Of a DNA stretch of 64,000 nt, positions 44,819 to 54,308 are shown in pieces. The notes beneath the pieces are model-generated. The model worked only from the letters and a program-made list of their open reading frames with translations. It did not search any database and was not told the origin of the DNA. The stretch's first letter is position 1; every line of letters begins with the position of its first letter. The translations under genes and the position numbers were made by a program. Source of the DNA: Gammaproteobacteria bacterium (GTDB lineage: Bacteria; Pseudomonadota; Gammaproteobacteria; Pseudomonadales; Pseudohongiellaceae); the NCBI GenBank assembly GCA_021773355.1, contig JAJFKE010000031.1, forward strand, positions 124,001 to 188,000. The letters are read 5' to 3'.

Positions 44819-45391
44819 CTAGCTTCTAACAGTTTTCGATCGCACATTTGTTGTGACTAGTCTATTGAATTTATCCCGAACGAATTCGCCCACCGCAAAA
44901 CCGTTTTTCATGGGCAAACTCAATTTCGCCGCCGCATAAGGACTAAGAGTTTTACCAGCGCTTCGATAGACCTTGAGATAGCCGGTGTAGTCAGCCAAAT
45001 ACAGAGGTTTTCCAAATTTCTGCACAGAGCGGGTATCACTGTCTGAGAAATATCGATGTTGGGGGGATGCGTTACCGTGGGTGTGCCAGAAGGCACGGAT
45101 GCGATCCCAATCCATCGCTGCAATACTTAGACTCCACCTGTCTTCTCGTCGCGCAGAAGCAGATACCGTATAGCCGAATTTACCAGCAGATTCGAATATG
45201 GTGCCCATGTATTCGCGGTCTTCCCGTATAGACAGTGGGTTGTAGATATCGGATGCCGCCTTCACAGCCTCCAGTTCGGTCGCGAACAACAATGACGAGC
45301 AATGTTTTGTAGCTGAGCTGGCGCTCGCAAAGGAGATATTCAGCCCACAAAAAAGCAGTAGAACGACTTCATAAAAGGATTTCATCAGCAA
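44819..45391 (-). CDS. DUF4329-like secreted protein with a JAMM-type motif
   Basis: A 190-aa protein with a signal peptide (VVLLLFCGLNISFASA). The domain EAVKAASDIYNPLSIREDREYMGTIF to AFWHTHGNASPQHRYFSDSD resembles DUF4329. The stretch HTHG...YFSDSD gives an H-x-H-x10-S-x2-D spacing like the JAB/JAMM metalloprotease zinc site, and an upstream Glu lies in REYMGTI. Members of this domain group are often found at the ends of polymorphic-toxin or Rhs proteins; here it is a small stand-alone exported protein. Peptidase or isopeptidase activity is inferred only from the motif. Confidence 0.62.
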   Translation of the reverse strand: MLMKSFYEVVLLLFCGLNISFASASSATKHCSSLLFATELEAVKAASDIYNPLSIREDREYMGTIFESAGKFGYTVSASARREDRWSLSIAAMDWDRIRAFWHTHGNASPQHRYFSDSDTRSVQKFGKPLYLADYTGYLKVYRSAGKTLSPYAAAKLSLPMKNGFAVGEFVRDKFNRLVTTNVRSKTVRS

Positions 45392-45601
45392 ACTCCGGGT
45401 GGTGTTTTATTATGATCTGACTTAGCTTTTTGTTTTTACAGACCTTCGCTTATTTGGCTTATTGAATACGAAACCTGATCGCATCCCGAGCTTTTCCCCG
45501 TGGTTCGACAGTTATTTAACTAAATATGGCAGCGATTGCTTACTAAAAAAGGTGAAGGTTTTATCCAGCTTGAGGGTATTGAACCCGGAGAGTCTATCTA
45601 G

Positions 45602-46546
45602 CTACTTGTCTAGCCATTCAATAAAATCAATTGAAGACTTTATTAATTTAGCGCGCGGAGTTTCTAGCAAGGCGGCATGATCGCCACCGGCGAGTACTAT
45701 CCATTGCTTATTCGGATTGGCAATTTTAGAAAAAAAGCGCGCATGGGCATCGGTATTAGCAAGTGGATCAAACTCTGCCTGCAGTAGTAGCGTGGGCAGC
45801 ATTAATTTTTCGCCATTGAGTGCATTCCATTGTTGTAATTGATTCCAGTCGGCCCTGATCGGATCTGCTTTTAATGCTGTCGCCACGTAAACATCGATGG
45901 CCTGCTGGGAAATGGTACCGGGAACAATGAAATCTGAAGCAGCAGCGGCACGAGTAGTGGGACGTGCTGGGGCTGCAATTACGCTGTTGCTTTCTGGTAC
46001 TACGGCATCCGGGTCTGTGGGATAACCGAATAAAATCACACTGGAAATCGCTGCGGGGTAACGCTGGGCAGTTAGCTGCGCCACCATTGAGCCATAGGAC
46101 CATCCCCAGACATGGGTCTTCTGCTGGTTTCGAGCTAGTAGCCAGTCCAATACAATGGAGAGATCTTTAGCGGCACGATCGGGTGTGTTCCAACCGCTAT
46201 TATCTCTTGGGGTCTCCCCGTAGCCCCGCGCATCCAAGGCCCATACGCTATATCCCAGAGCATTAAATCCGTCCATAAGGGACAGCTCTTCACCGGGCAC
46301 CTGCAAATCAAAGTCAGGTAAGGAACTCCAGGTTCTGCCGTGGTGAAGTAAAATATGTCCTTTCGGCTGTGGGATAGACTTTTCCCACAGCGCCATAGGG
46401 TGACCGTCAGCGTCGACCGTGTGTTTTGTAGGCGAAGCGGATTGAGCGTTCGCAGCTTGACTCAAGCCTAGCAGCAGCAGACTCACTATGGAAAAAGCGA
46501 CAGCTGCTCTTTCTAATCTAAAAAAGCGAATACAACCTACTCTCAT
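45602..46546 (-). CDS. Secreted alpha/beta hydrolase
   Basis: A 314-aa protein with a signal peptide (VAFSIVSLLLLGLSQAANA). The fold elements are GHILLHHGRTWSS (oxyanion region), VWALDARGYGETPR, the nucleophile elbow HVWGWSYGSMVAQ with Ser, LQAEFDPLANTDAH (Asp) and GGDHAAL (His). It resembles lysophospholipase-like or serine esterase proteins, with the substrate unknown. It is followed by the PQQ/cytochrome genes only in the upstream direction (34 nt from the PQQ stop to its start region), so cotranscription is possible. Confidence 0.83.
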   Translation of the reverse strand: MRVGCIRFFRLERAAVAFSIVSLLLLGLSQAANAQSASPTKHTVDADGHPMALWEKSIPQPKGHILLHHGRTWSSLPDFDLQVPGEELSLMDGFNALGYSVWALDARGYGETPRDNSGWNTPDRAAKDLSIVLDWLLARNQQKTHVWGWSYGSMVAQLTAQRYPAAISSVILFGYPTDPDAVVPESNSVIAAPARPTTRAAAASDFIVPGTISQQAIDVYVATALKADPIRADWNQLQQWNALNGEKLMLPTLLLQAEFDPLANTDAHARFFSKIANPNKQWIVLAGGDHAALLETPRAKLIKSSIDFIEWLDK

Positions 46547-46580
46547 CGCAGCAATCCAGTTAGTGACTCAATCATTCTAG

Positions 46581-48257
46581 TTAATTCGGTAAAGCAAAAG
46601 TGGACAAGGCATGGCCTGATATTACCGACACGTATTGCACACCATCTACCATATAAGTCACAGGCGCCATAACTATCTGACCACCAAGATTTATGTTCCA
46701 AAGCAATTCACCGGTTCTGGCATCGATGGCATGAAAATAGCCTTCCCGCCCGCCAGTGAACAACAGATCAGAGGCGGTGGTGAGCATGCCGCTGTCACTC
46801 ACATCGAATTGGTCATAGGACCAGACTGCTTCACCTGTCTGCGGATCCATTGCCTTGAGTGAGGCATAGCCGACTTCGTTGGTCCAGTTGTTAATTGGAT
46901 TTGTTCTACCAATGCCGATAGTTGGTGCTCCAGGTGCCGGCGCGAGTACCGAAAAGCCACCGCCGAGAAAGGCTCGGCCCGGAGTGTATTCCGACTCTTC
47001 CGCTCTATAAATAGTCGCGTAATCCTGCCAGGCACTAAAATAAAATAGCCCCGTTCGAGGACTATAAGAAGGGGGATACCAGTTGGTACCTCCCTGATTA
47101 CCTGGATATGTAGGCATGCCTTCCGGCTGAGGTGTAGGTATCGGCCTGCCATTTTCGTCGAGGCCGCTTGACCAATTGACGGTTACATAAGGCTTTCCTT
47201 GCAAAAATTTGCCAGTGACTCTATCCAGCACATAGAAATAGCCATTGCGATTTGCCCACATCATGACCTTGGAAGGTGTTCCACGCCAAACAATATCGGC
47301 TAGCACGGGAACCTGCACAGAATCGTAATCGTAGGCGTCGTTAGGTGTAAATTGAAAATACCATTTCAGCTCACCACTATCTGCATCCAAGGCTATCACT
47401 GAATCCGAATAAAGATTGTCTCCAGGACGTTGCCCAGCATTCCAATCTGGGCCAGGATTTCCTACTCCCCAATAGCTAAGATTTAGTTCTGCATCAAAGG
47501 ATCCGGTGATCCACACTGGAGCGCCACCATGCTGCCAATCATCACCCTCCCAGCTGTCGTGGTTCGGCTCGCCTGGTCCCGGAATGGTATAAGTCTTCCA
47601 TGCCTGTTCACCAGTCTCGGCATCGTAGGCAACTACATAGCCGCGAATACCAAATTCACCACCGCCAACGCCGACAATTACTTTATCCTTCACCACAAGA
47701 GGCGCCATAGTTACCGAATATGCCTGGTTAACATCGCCCACTTCCACATCCCAGAGCGGGCTGCCATTTACCCTATCCAGCGCTACCAGGCGAGCATCTA
47801 AAGTACCCATGAAAACTTTATCACCCAGGACTGCCACACCGCGGTTATTTGCTCCACAGCAAACCAAAGAATTCTCGGCGGGCACATGTCGATATTTCCA
47901 AAATACGCGACCCGTAATTGCATCAAGGGCTATTACACTATTAGGCCGTTCGGTGACATACATAATGCCGTCGACGATGATAGGATTTGATTGCCAGGCA
48001 CCAAACACTTGATTCTGCAGAGTCCATTGCAACTTTAGGTTTGCCACATTATCTGGCGTCACTTGCTCCAACAGGCTGTAGCGCTGACTCATATAACCAC
48101 CGTTATATGTTAGCCAGTTCTCTGGCTCAGACTCCGCATCCAGGATTCGCTCATAGGATACTTGGCCAATGGCACTAAAACTGAGAAAACTCAAAACTGC
48201 GATTAGGCCCGATCTAGCCATATTCTTAGTCGTATATCTTGAGATTATTTTTTCCAT
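46581..48257 (-). CDS. PQQ-dependent alcohol dehydrogenase, lanthanide-type active site with vicinal Cys pair
   Basis: A 558-aa secreted quinoprotein (signal peptide ARSGLIAVLSFLSFSAIGQ). Cys133-Cys134 (LVCCGANNRG) form the vicinal disulfide site found near PQQ in methanol dehydrogenases. Metal and catalytic residues are Glu201 (GGEFGIRG), Asn267 (WGVGNPGPDW), Asp310 in NDAYDYDSV, and Asp312 two residues on. The latter is the lanthanide signature of XoxF/ExaF/PedH relatives. Its ATG overlaps the TAA stop of the upstream cytochrome c gene by one base, indicating strict coupling with its electron acceptor. The substrate is probably an alcohol. Confidence 0.92.
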   Translation of the reverse strand: MEKIISRYTTKNMARSGLIAVLSFLSFSAIGQVSYERILDAESEPENWLTYNGGYMSQRYSLLEQVTPDNVANLKLQWTLQNQVFGAWQSNPIIVDGIMYVTERPNSVIALDAITGRVFWKYRHVPAENSLVCCGANNRGVAVLGDKVFMGTLDARLVALDRVNGSPLWDVEVGDVNQAYSVTMAPLVVKDKVIVGVGGGEFGIRGYVVAYDAETGEQAWKTYTIPGPGEPNHDSWEGDDWQHGGAPVWITGSFDAELNLSYWGVGNPGPDWNAGQRPGDNLYSDSVIALDADSGELKWYFQFTPNDAYDYDSVQVPVLADIVWRGTPSKVMMWANRNGYFYVLDRVTGKFLQGKPYVTVNWSSGLDENGRPIPTPQPEGMPTYPGNQGGTNWYPPSYSPRTGLFYFSAWQDYATIYRAEESEYTPGRAFLGGGFSVLAPAPGAPTIGIGRTNPINNWTNEVGYASLKAMDPQTGEAVWSYDQFDVSDSGMLTTASDLLFTGGREGYFHAIDARTGELLWNINLGGQIVMAPVTYMVDGVQYVSVISGHALSTFALPN

Positions 48258-49045
48258 TAGAGACCTCGCAGAGTAAGTAGATAACCAATAACGTCAGCTA
48301 CTTCATCGCTGGATAGAGTAGTGGGTTGTTTACTTGGCTCATTGCTGATTTCATAGGTCACTAGATCTGACTTTTTTAGCGAGCGAAGTCGTTCGTTGGA
48401 ATCGACTATCTGCACCGTGTAGGTGTCTTCATTGAGACGACGGCCAACAATTGTTTCTTCGTTCCGAGTCACGATTCGCACCGGTCGATTGATTGGAAAC
48501 AAAGCTGCGGCAGGGTCCAGCATATTTCTCTGCAGTGCGGCCGGTGTGCGTATTGAGCCGATGTTGCTGAGGTCGGGAGCAGTGCGCGGACCAACCCCGC
48601 GTACTCGATGGCAGTCTGCACATTGGCCCTCTCCGTCGAACAGCGCTTTGCCACGAACTGGATCGCCAATCTTTACCGCTACACCGTCTGGATCGAAGCC
48701 GGCTCTGATAAAGGCGATAACACCATCCAATTCCTCGGCTCGCAAACTGAACGCCGGCATGCGCCCCTCGGCTGCTCCCTGAGTCACCACCTGTCTAAGA
48801 TCATCGTCTGACTGCACCGTGGGGAATTGACCGATACGCAAGTTAACGCCATCTACCACATCCCCCTGCGGACCATGACAGAGTGCACATTGCTGGGCAT
48901 AGAGTCGAGACCCTGTTTCTATAGCCTCGCTGGTGTATTGATGGTCGCCTGCCTCCTGCGCCAAGGCTGGCTGACTGCCGATAAGCGTTAACGCAAGCAA
49001 TGCCACGGGAAGCAGGTGTGGAACTTTTCTAATCAAATTTTTCAT
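48257..49045 (-). CDS. Di-haem cytochrome c, partner of the PQQ dehydrogenase
   Basis: A 262-aa secreted protein (signal peptide LPVALLALTLIGSQPALAQ) with two haem sites. CALCHGPQGD is near residue 53, followed by a Met in GRMPAFS. CADCHRVRG is near 142, with DLSNIGSIRTPAALQRNMLDP after it. The C-terminal part resembles a putative-haem-binding domain with YTVQIVDSNERLRSLKKSDL, a pattern seen in proteins coupled to membrane dehydrogenases. It is translationally coupled by a 1-nt overlap to the downstream quinoprotein and is the likely electron acceptor. Confidence 0.9.
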   Translation of the reverse strand: MKNLIRKVPHLLPVALLALTLIGSQPALAQEAGDHQYTSEAIETGSRLYAQQCALCHGPQGDVVDGVNLRIGQFPTVQSDDDLRQVVTQGAAEGRMPAFSLRAEELDGVIAFIRAGFDPDGVAVKIGDPVRGKALFDGEGQCADCHRVRGVGPRTAPDLSNIGSIRTPAALQRNMLDPAAALFPINRPVRIVTRNEETIVGRRLNEDTYTVQIVDSNERLRSLKKSDLVTYEISNEPSKQPTTLSSDEVADVIGYLLTLRGL

Positions 49046-49172
49046 AGTAATAGCTGACTGTTAGATTCTTATTGCTGGATGAAGAGGATAATCTGAATTT
49101 GCTTGGAGGTCTATGCGAGCCACTTCATGGCCGGACTACCCTATTACCTATAATCCGGTTTCGGTGTTGGCT

Positions 49173-50284
49173 TTATTGTTGTCCAAGCCAAAAATCCAAG
49201 CCTTGTGCGTTAAGCTGCATATCTTGAGCAAACAGCGACTTTATTCTGTCCGGCTGCATCAAACATTGTTGTTCGAGGAAATAGCCTACGCTGGACTGCA
49301 ACAATGAATCCTCAATAGCGGCCTCCCGATCTGCGCTGGCCGCAAATTTCAACGCTGTCGCCGCATAATCTTCGATTGCCTGCCTGAGCATGACGTGTAA
49401 TGGCGGAATATCTTCGTGCATGCCAAAGTAAGTGACATAGATCCGTTCCAGCGGCAGTGCCATCAACTTATCCAGAGTGGTATACCAAGCCCGCGGATCG
49501 AACTGAATAGGTGTTGTGGGTGGGAAAATGAATCTATTTTTGCCAGTATTCAATTCCGGATAGCTTGCGCCGAAGGTATCGCCGCTAAATAGCCCCTGAC
49601 TCATTTCATCATAGACGCAGTAATGATGTCTGGCGTGGCCGGGCGTATCGATGAATAACAGCTTTCTTCCGTTGAAATTCAGTTCGAATCCATCCTCAGC
49701 CACCTGTACTCGCTCTGCAGCCACCGGTATTAGCCTGCCATACATGCTTTCAAATGCCTCTTCACCGTAAACCGCCAGGGAGCCTTGTTCGAGTTTAGCC
49801 GGATCAATCAGATGGCGATAGCCACGCTTGTGCACTAGCAAGGTAGCATTTGGAAAATGCTGCATTAAGCCACCACTACCACCTGCATGGTCTAGGGACC
49901 CTCTGCTTAACTCCAACACCTCTGCGTGACCTGAAGCGTTCAGATTCTAGACGCCGTTTGCCGCTAATGGTAACTCCCTTAGCAACAACGGCAACGACGA
50001 AGATGGGCGCTTCAGGCCGCGCCCTTCGGGGCATTTGGGGTTAAGCAGAGGGTCCCTGGATGCACATGTGTAGGCATGACGTAGGCAACTGCGTCCGGTG
50101 AAATACCTTTGCGCCGTAATACTTCCAGCAAAATCGGCAATGAATTATTAGTGCCGGTATCAATAAAGCCTGCCATACCCTCGTGCTCAATAAGGTAGCA
50201 GGCAGCCAACCCCGGTCGTCTCTGCTGAGTATCGATACAGCTAATGCCGTATCCTAATTCTTGATTATGAATTTGATCTGGCAC
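49173..50284 (-). pseudogene. Metallo-beta-lactamase-fold hydrolase interrupted by a MITE-like element
   Basis: The N-terminal part (50284 to about 50059) ends at the zinc motif with THVH, and the remainder (49892 to 49173) begins with DHAGG. Intact relatives have HxHxDH. The element at 49895-50056 and one TA lie exactly between these. Removing 49895-50058 restores one open frame of about 315 codons, in which THVH-LDHAGG is rebuilt. Other conserved parts remain: GYRHLIDP, LLFIDTPGHARHHYCVYD and the SGDTFGASYPE Asp. The insertion causes a frameshift and a stop in the element. As both halves are otherwise undamaged, the event looks recent. The intact gene would be an MBL-fold hydrolase of unknown substrate. 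Confidence 0.88.
49895..50056. mobile_element. 162-bp MITE-like element, TA-flanked, inside the MBL-fold gene
   Basis: Terminal inverted repeats GGGACCCTCTGCTTAACTCC and its counterpart match at 19 of 20 positions. They are flanked by TA on the left (49893-49894) and TG on the right (50057-50058), consistent with TA target duplication after one mutation. The interior includes CTCTGCGTGACCTGAAGCGT (49920-49939) and CGCTTCAGGCCGCGCCC (50008-50024), both shared with the copy at 62690-62955. No coding capacity was found. The TA target is typical of elements moved by Tc1/mariner or IS630-type transposases. Confidence 0.85.
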
Positions 50285-50322
50285 TTATCGGTCCTTCAAA
50301 AAATTCAGTCTGTCGCAGCACA

Positions 50323-51795
50323 CTACTCTGTGTAAGAATAAAAAGCCCGTGCAGCTTGATAAAGACTGTAAACATCAACCTTCGAACTTACCGCGTAGGG
50401 GGTATGAATCGAAAGTACCGGCACACCAAAATCTATGACCTCGATATTTTGCGCGGAGAATTCCCCACCTATAGTGCCACCGCCACCCACACCAACTTTG
50501 TAAGTCACTGTCTGCCAGGGTACTTCATTGTTATCCAGCAATTGACGTGTCCATGCGATAAATTCACTATTCGCGGTATTGCCTTGACCGTAAAGTTTAA
50601 GATTTACACCATAACCTAACTTAGGTGCATTACCCGACTCCCAAACTCCCGGGTTGATTGGATTGATACCAGGGTTAACGTCGATAGAGATAAATTTGGT
50701 CTGTCGCAGCGCACTGCGAAATAGTGGTTCACGATACTCATCTTGTAGCTGTGCATATAAGAGTCGGGACAAGAGATCGGCAAAATAGTCGGAGTGCGCA
50801 CCGGTGTTGTTTCTATTACCCACTTCTTCATTGTCTACTAAAAAAGCCATGGTAGTTTTTTGCGGGCGTGATACGTCTGCGATTGCTCGCATGGCTGTGT
50901 AAGATGCCAATCTGTCATCCTGGCCGTAGGCGGCGATCAAACCTCTATCGAATCCCATGTCTCTGGGGCGCCCGGCAGGGACCAGAGCGAGTTCAGCCGA
51001 CACCAGGTCAGCTCGAGTGACTCCATACTCTCGTGCAAGAAAAGCCAAAACCTGGTCAACAACATCACCCCCCGCCGCATCTGGTATATGAGCAATAATT
51101 GGATCCAGGTCTTCTGGACCCAGGAAATCCGCCAGGGTCTTGGAATTTCTGCTGCGGTCAACGTGGGGTGACAGCTCCGGAATCATAAAGATGGGATCGC
51201 CATCATCCAGACCGACCGATATAGAAATAGTGCTTCCATCTTTCTTATCTATGCGGCCCAGCAGGGCCAGCGGTAGATTGGTCCACTGATGGTATTTGAT
51301 ACCACCGTGATAATTGGTTTGGAATAAGGCAAACTCACTATTCTCATATAAGGGCCGACCCTTCAAGTCTAGCCTGGGTGAATCGATATGTGAGCCTATG
51401 ATATGAAAACCTTCCTGCAAAGAATCCTCACCGATCACCAGTAGACTAATTGTTCGATCGCGATTAACTTCGTATATCTTTTTCCCCGGCACTATATTCG
51501 TGCTGGCACTCAGGCGCTCAAAGCCGTTTTCCTCAGCAAAAGCCACCGCCTCGGCAACAAAAGTAAGCTCGGTACGCGCAAGATGAATAAATGCCTTGTA
51601 GTCTTCGGCGAAAGCGAACACCGCATCTCTCTCGCCGTCCGACATTCCAATCCACGAGGATTCACATTGCAGAGAATCGAAACAGTCATCCTCTGTTTGC
51701 GCAACCGAGTTTGAAACTGAAAAAGACACCACAGCTATAAGTACCGCAACCATCAAGTTACGTAATCCGCCTGTTCCTGCAAACCGATTTTTCAT
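50323..51795 (-). CDS. Exported M18-family aminopeptidase
   Basis: A 490-aa protein with an N-terminal signal peptide (LMVAVLIAVVSFSVSNSVAQ). The M18 (aspartyl aminopeptidase) motifs are IGSHIDSPRLDLKGRPLYE, with zinc-binding His and Asp, FLVDNEEVGNRNNTGAHSDYF with the catalytic Glu pair, and HTPYAVSSKVDVYSLYQAARAF near the C-terminus. M18 enzymes remove acidic N-terminal residues and are usually cytosolic, so the clear export signal is unusual. It stands between the interrupted MBL gene and the dehydratase gene on the same strand. Confidence 0.85.
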   Translation of the reverse strand: MKNRFAGTGGLRNLMVAVLIAVVSFSVSNSVAQTEDDCFDSLQCESSWIGMSDGERDAVFAFAEDYKAFIHLARTELTFVAEAVAFAEENGFERLSASTNIVPGKKIYEVNRDRTISLLVIGEDSLQEGFHIIGSHIDSPRLDLKGRPLYENSEFALFQTNYHGGIKYHQWTNLPLALLGRIDKKDGSTISISVGLDDGDPIFMIPELSPHVDRSRNSKTLADFLGPEDLDPIIAHIPDAAGGDVVDQVLAFLAREYGVTRADLVSAELALVPAGRPRDMGFDRGLIAAYGQDDRLASYTAMRAIADVSRPQKTTMAFLVDNEEVGNRNNTGAHSDYFADLLSRLLYAQLQDEYREPLFRSALRQTKFISIDVNPGINPINPGVWESGNAPKLGYGVNLKLYGQGNTANSEFIAWTRQLLDNNEVPWQTVTYKVGVGGGGTIGGEFSAQNIEVIDFGVPVLSIHTPYAVSSKVDVYSLYQAARAFYSYTE

Positions 51796-51847
51796 GATTC
51801 TTCCTCAAGATATTTTCACAATAGTGTGTTTTAGATTACAGCCAAAA

Positions 51848-52831
51848 TTATGGCGAGGGAAATTTCTGTAGGCAACTAGCAAATGACTGAGCGTCAATAT
51901 TGCCCCCGGAGAGTATTATGGCCGCGCAAGCGTCATTTATATTCAGCTTGTTCTGCAGCAGCGCCGCCAGGGCCACTGCCCCGCCGGGTTCTACAACCAG
52001 CTTGAGGTAGCGAAAAGCAAAACTAATTGCGTGCGCTACCTCATCTTCCGTTACCACCAGAAAATCGTCTACTAATCGACTATTGATTGACCAGGTAATC
52101 ACTCCCGGTTGCGTTGCCATCAGCGCATCGCAACTGGTTTTGTGCGGCGGATCAATTTTTACTCGCTGCCCACTGGACTTCGATAGTCTATGATCGTCGT
52201 AGTTTTCAGGCTCCACGCCATAAACCTTGGTACTACTATTGGTTTCCTTAATCGCCGTTGCAACCCCGGCGAGTAAACCACCACCACCACATGGACTAAG
52301 CACGGCATCCGGGAGACAGTCCAAAGCTTGTAATTGTTGCATGATTTCCAAGCCACAAGTTCCCTGACCAGCTATCACATCGACATCATCGAAGGCAGGC
52401 ACCAAAACCGCACCGCTGCGGCTGGATATTTCCTCAGCGATTTGTTCACGAGATTCGGTTGCGCGATCATATAGCCGAATATTTGCACCCAGACGCTCGG
52501 TCCCTTCTTTCTTTATCGTTGGCGCATCGGAAGGCATGACAATAGTGGACTGCATGCCTAGCAGGCGAGCCGCATAAGCAATCCCCTGAGCATGGTTGCC
52601 TGAAGAGAAAGCAACCACCCCCTTTGCTTTTTCTTCGCTGTTAAGCTGACTAAGTCGATTATAGGCACCGCGAAATTTGAAAGCTCCAATATGTTGCAGA
52701 CACTCTGGCTTGATGAATATTTTGGCATTTAACCTTTCATTTAAGATGGCTGAACTGAGTATTGGTGTTTTAATGGCGACGCCAATCAGACGTTGGGCAG
52801 CCTGTTTGATGTCTTCGAGATTAACAGTCAT
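51848..52831 (-). CDS. PLP-dependent threonine/serine dehydratase
   Basis: A 327-aa fold-type II PLP enzyme. The lysine site is IGAFKFRGAYNRL, the glycine-rich phosphate loop is SPCGGGGLLAGVATA, and FSSGNHAQGIAYAARLLG is conserved. It lacks a C-terminal ACT regulatory domain, so it is a catabolic-type threonine/serine dehydratase or a serine racemase-like enzyme rather than full-length IlvA. It starts 2 nt after the der stop codon, so the two are cotranscribed. Products would be 2-oxobutanoate or pyruvate. Confidence 0.88.
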   Translation of the reverse strand: MTVNLEDIKQAAQRLIGVAIKTPILSSAILNERLNAKIFIKPECLQHIGAFKFRGAYNRLSQLNSEEKAKGVVAFSSGNHAQGIAYAARLLGMQSTIVMPSDAPTIKKEGTERLGANIRLYDRATESREQIAEEISSRSGAVLVPAFDDVDVIAGQGTCGLEIMQQLQALDCLPDAVLSPCGGGGLLAGVATAIKETNSSTKVYGVEPENYDDHRLSKSSGQRVKIDPPHKTSCDALMATQPGVITWSINSRLVDDFLVVTEDEVAHAISFAFRYLKLVVEPGGAVALAALLQNKLNINDACAAIILSGGNIDAQSFASCLQKFPSP

Positions 52832-52833
52832 AT

Positions 52834-54267
52834 CTATTTCTTACCGAGCTTTTTACCGAGGTGTCGATTCTTCTTGATACGTCTCTTCTGTGCAATTTGT
52901 TGTTGAGTGAGATCTTCTTCACCTTTAATGAAAGGATTATCGCCGCTTCGTAATTCGATTCTCACCGGAGTTCCTTCCAGCTTCAATACCTTACGAAAGG
53001 TTTTTTCCAAATATCGACTATAGTTGGCAGGTAGTTTTTCAGTTTGTTTGCCGTGAATAACAATTATTGGTGGGTTTTGGCCACCAGCATGTGCATAGCG
53101 CAGTTTTATTCGACGGCCATTGACCATCGGTGGCGCGTGATCGGTGACAGCATCTTGCAGAAGTTCGGTAAGACGGTTAGTAGCCAACTTCATTGTGGCC
53201 GATTCATAGGCGGTATGAATCGATTTATAGAGATCGCCAACTCCCGTTCCATACAGAGCCGATATATAGTGTATCTTGGCGAAATCGACGAATACGAAAC
53301 GACGTCTAATATCTGTTTTTACCTGCTCCTTATCTTCGCTGTGCATGCCATCCCATTTGTTTATTGCAATTACCAAGGCGCGCCCGGTTTCAATCACATA
53401 ACCGAGTAGATGTAGGTCTTGTTCGACGATGCCGGTGCGAGCATCGACTATTAATACCACCACATGGGCATCCTGAATCGCCTGTAGCGACTTGACCACT
53501 GAAAACTTTTCTATGGTCTCCTTGGTTTGGCCTCTTTTCTTAATTCCCGCTGTGTCTATTAAGGTATATCTTCTACCGCGACGCTCGAAAGGAACATAAA
53601 CACTGTCTCTGGTAGTTCCAGGTTGATCGAACACCACGACCCGGTCTTCACCGAGCATACGATTCACAAGAGTTGATTTGCCCACATTCGGACGTCCAGC
53701 TATCGCTATCTTGATACCCCTATTCTGATCATCTTCATCAACGGGCGCGCTGCCGTCAGTCGCGTTCTCTAACTGCTGTTCAAAATCATTGAGCACCTTG
53801 AGCAACATGCTTTTTACACCGCGGCCTTGAGTGGCAGTTATGGGAAAAATTTCAGACATGCCCAGGCTGTAAAAATCTACCAGAGCCGCATCTGGATCGC
53901 GGCCGTCAATCTTGTTTACCACAAGATAGGTATTCTTACTGCGCTTGCGTAAATGATCGAGAATTCTATTGTCATCGGGGAGTAGACCATCTTTAGCATC
54001 CACCAGAAACAGGCAAATATTGGCTTCTTCTATAGCTTGCAGCGATTGCGCCGCCATCTCCTGATCGATACCCTGTTCATCACCGCTTATCCCTCCCGTG
54101 TCTATGGCAATGAAAGACTTTTCTTCGATCTTACCCTCTCCGTATTGGCGGTCACGAGTAAGCCCTGGAATATTAGCTACCAGCGCTTCACGACTTCGAG
54201 TAAGTCGATTAAAGAGAGTTGATTTACCAACGTTGGGACGACCAACAAGGGCTAAAACTGGCCTCAT
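52834..54267 (-). CDS. der: Ribosome-associated GTPase Der (EngA)
   Basis: A 477-aa protein with two tandem GTPase domains, unique to this family, used in 50S ribosome assembly. The first G domain has [20 protein letters not shown] and NKIDGRD; the second has [24 protein letters not shown] and NKWDGMH. A C-terminal KH-like domain includes [18 protein letters not shown], and a basic tail ([13 protein letters not shown]) ends the protein. The gene follows bamB by 41 nt. Confidence 0.98.
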   Translation of the reverse strand: MRPVLALVGRPNVGKSTLFNRLTRSREALVANIPGLTRDRQYGEGKIEEKSFIAIDTGGISGDEQGIDQEMAAQSLQAIEEANICLFLVDAKDGLLPDDNRILDHLRKRSKNTYLVVNKIDGRDPDAALVDFYSLGMSEIFPITATQGRGVKSMLLKVLNDFEQQLENATDGSAPVDEDDQNRGIKIAIAGRPNVGKSTLVNRMLGEDRVVVFDQPGTTRDSVYVPFERRGRRYTLIDTAGIKKRGQTKETIEKFSVVKSLQAIQDAHVVVLIVDARTGIVEQDLHLLGYVIETGRALVIAINKWDGMHSEDKEQVKTDIRRRFVFVDFAKIHYISALYGTGVGDLYKSIHTAYESATMKLATNRLTELLQDAVTDHAPPMVNGRRIKLRYAHAGGQNPPIIVIHGKQTEKLPANYSRYLEKTFRKVLKLEGTPVRIELRSGDNPFIKGEEDLTQQQIAQKRRIKKNRHLGKKLGKK

Positions 54268-54308
54268 GGTTTAAACCTGAATGAGCGAACTAATAGAATG
54301 AATAAACG

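Noticed and set aside
45462..45680. Plus-strand 72-codon frame starting with TTG
   Set aside because: It overlaps the end of the alpha/beta hydrolase gene on the other strand by 79 nt, has no family, and has no good ribosome-binding site.
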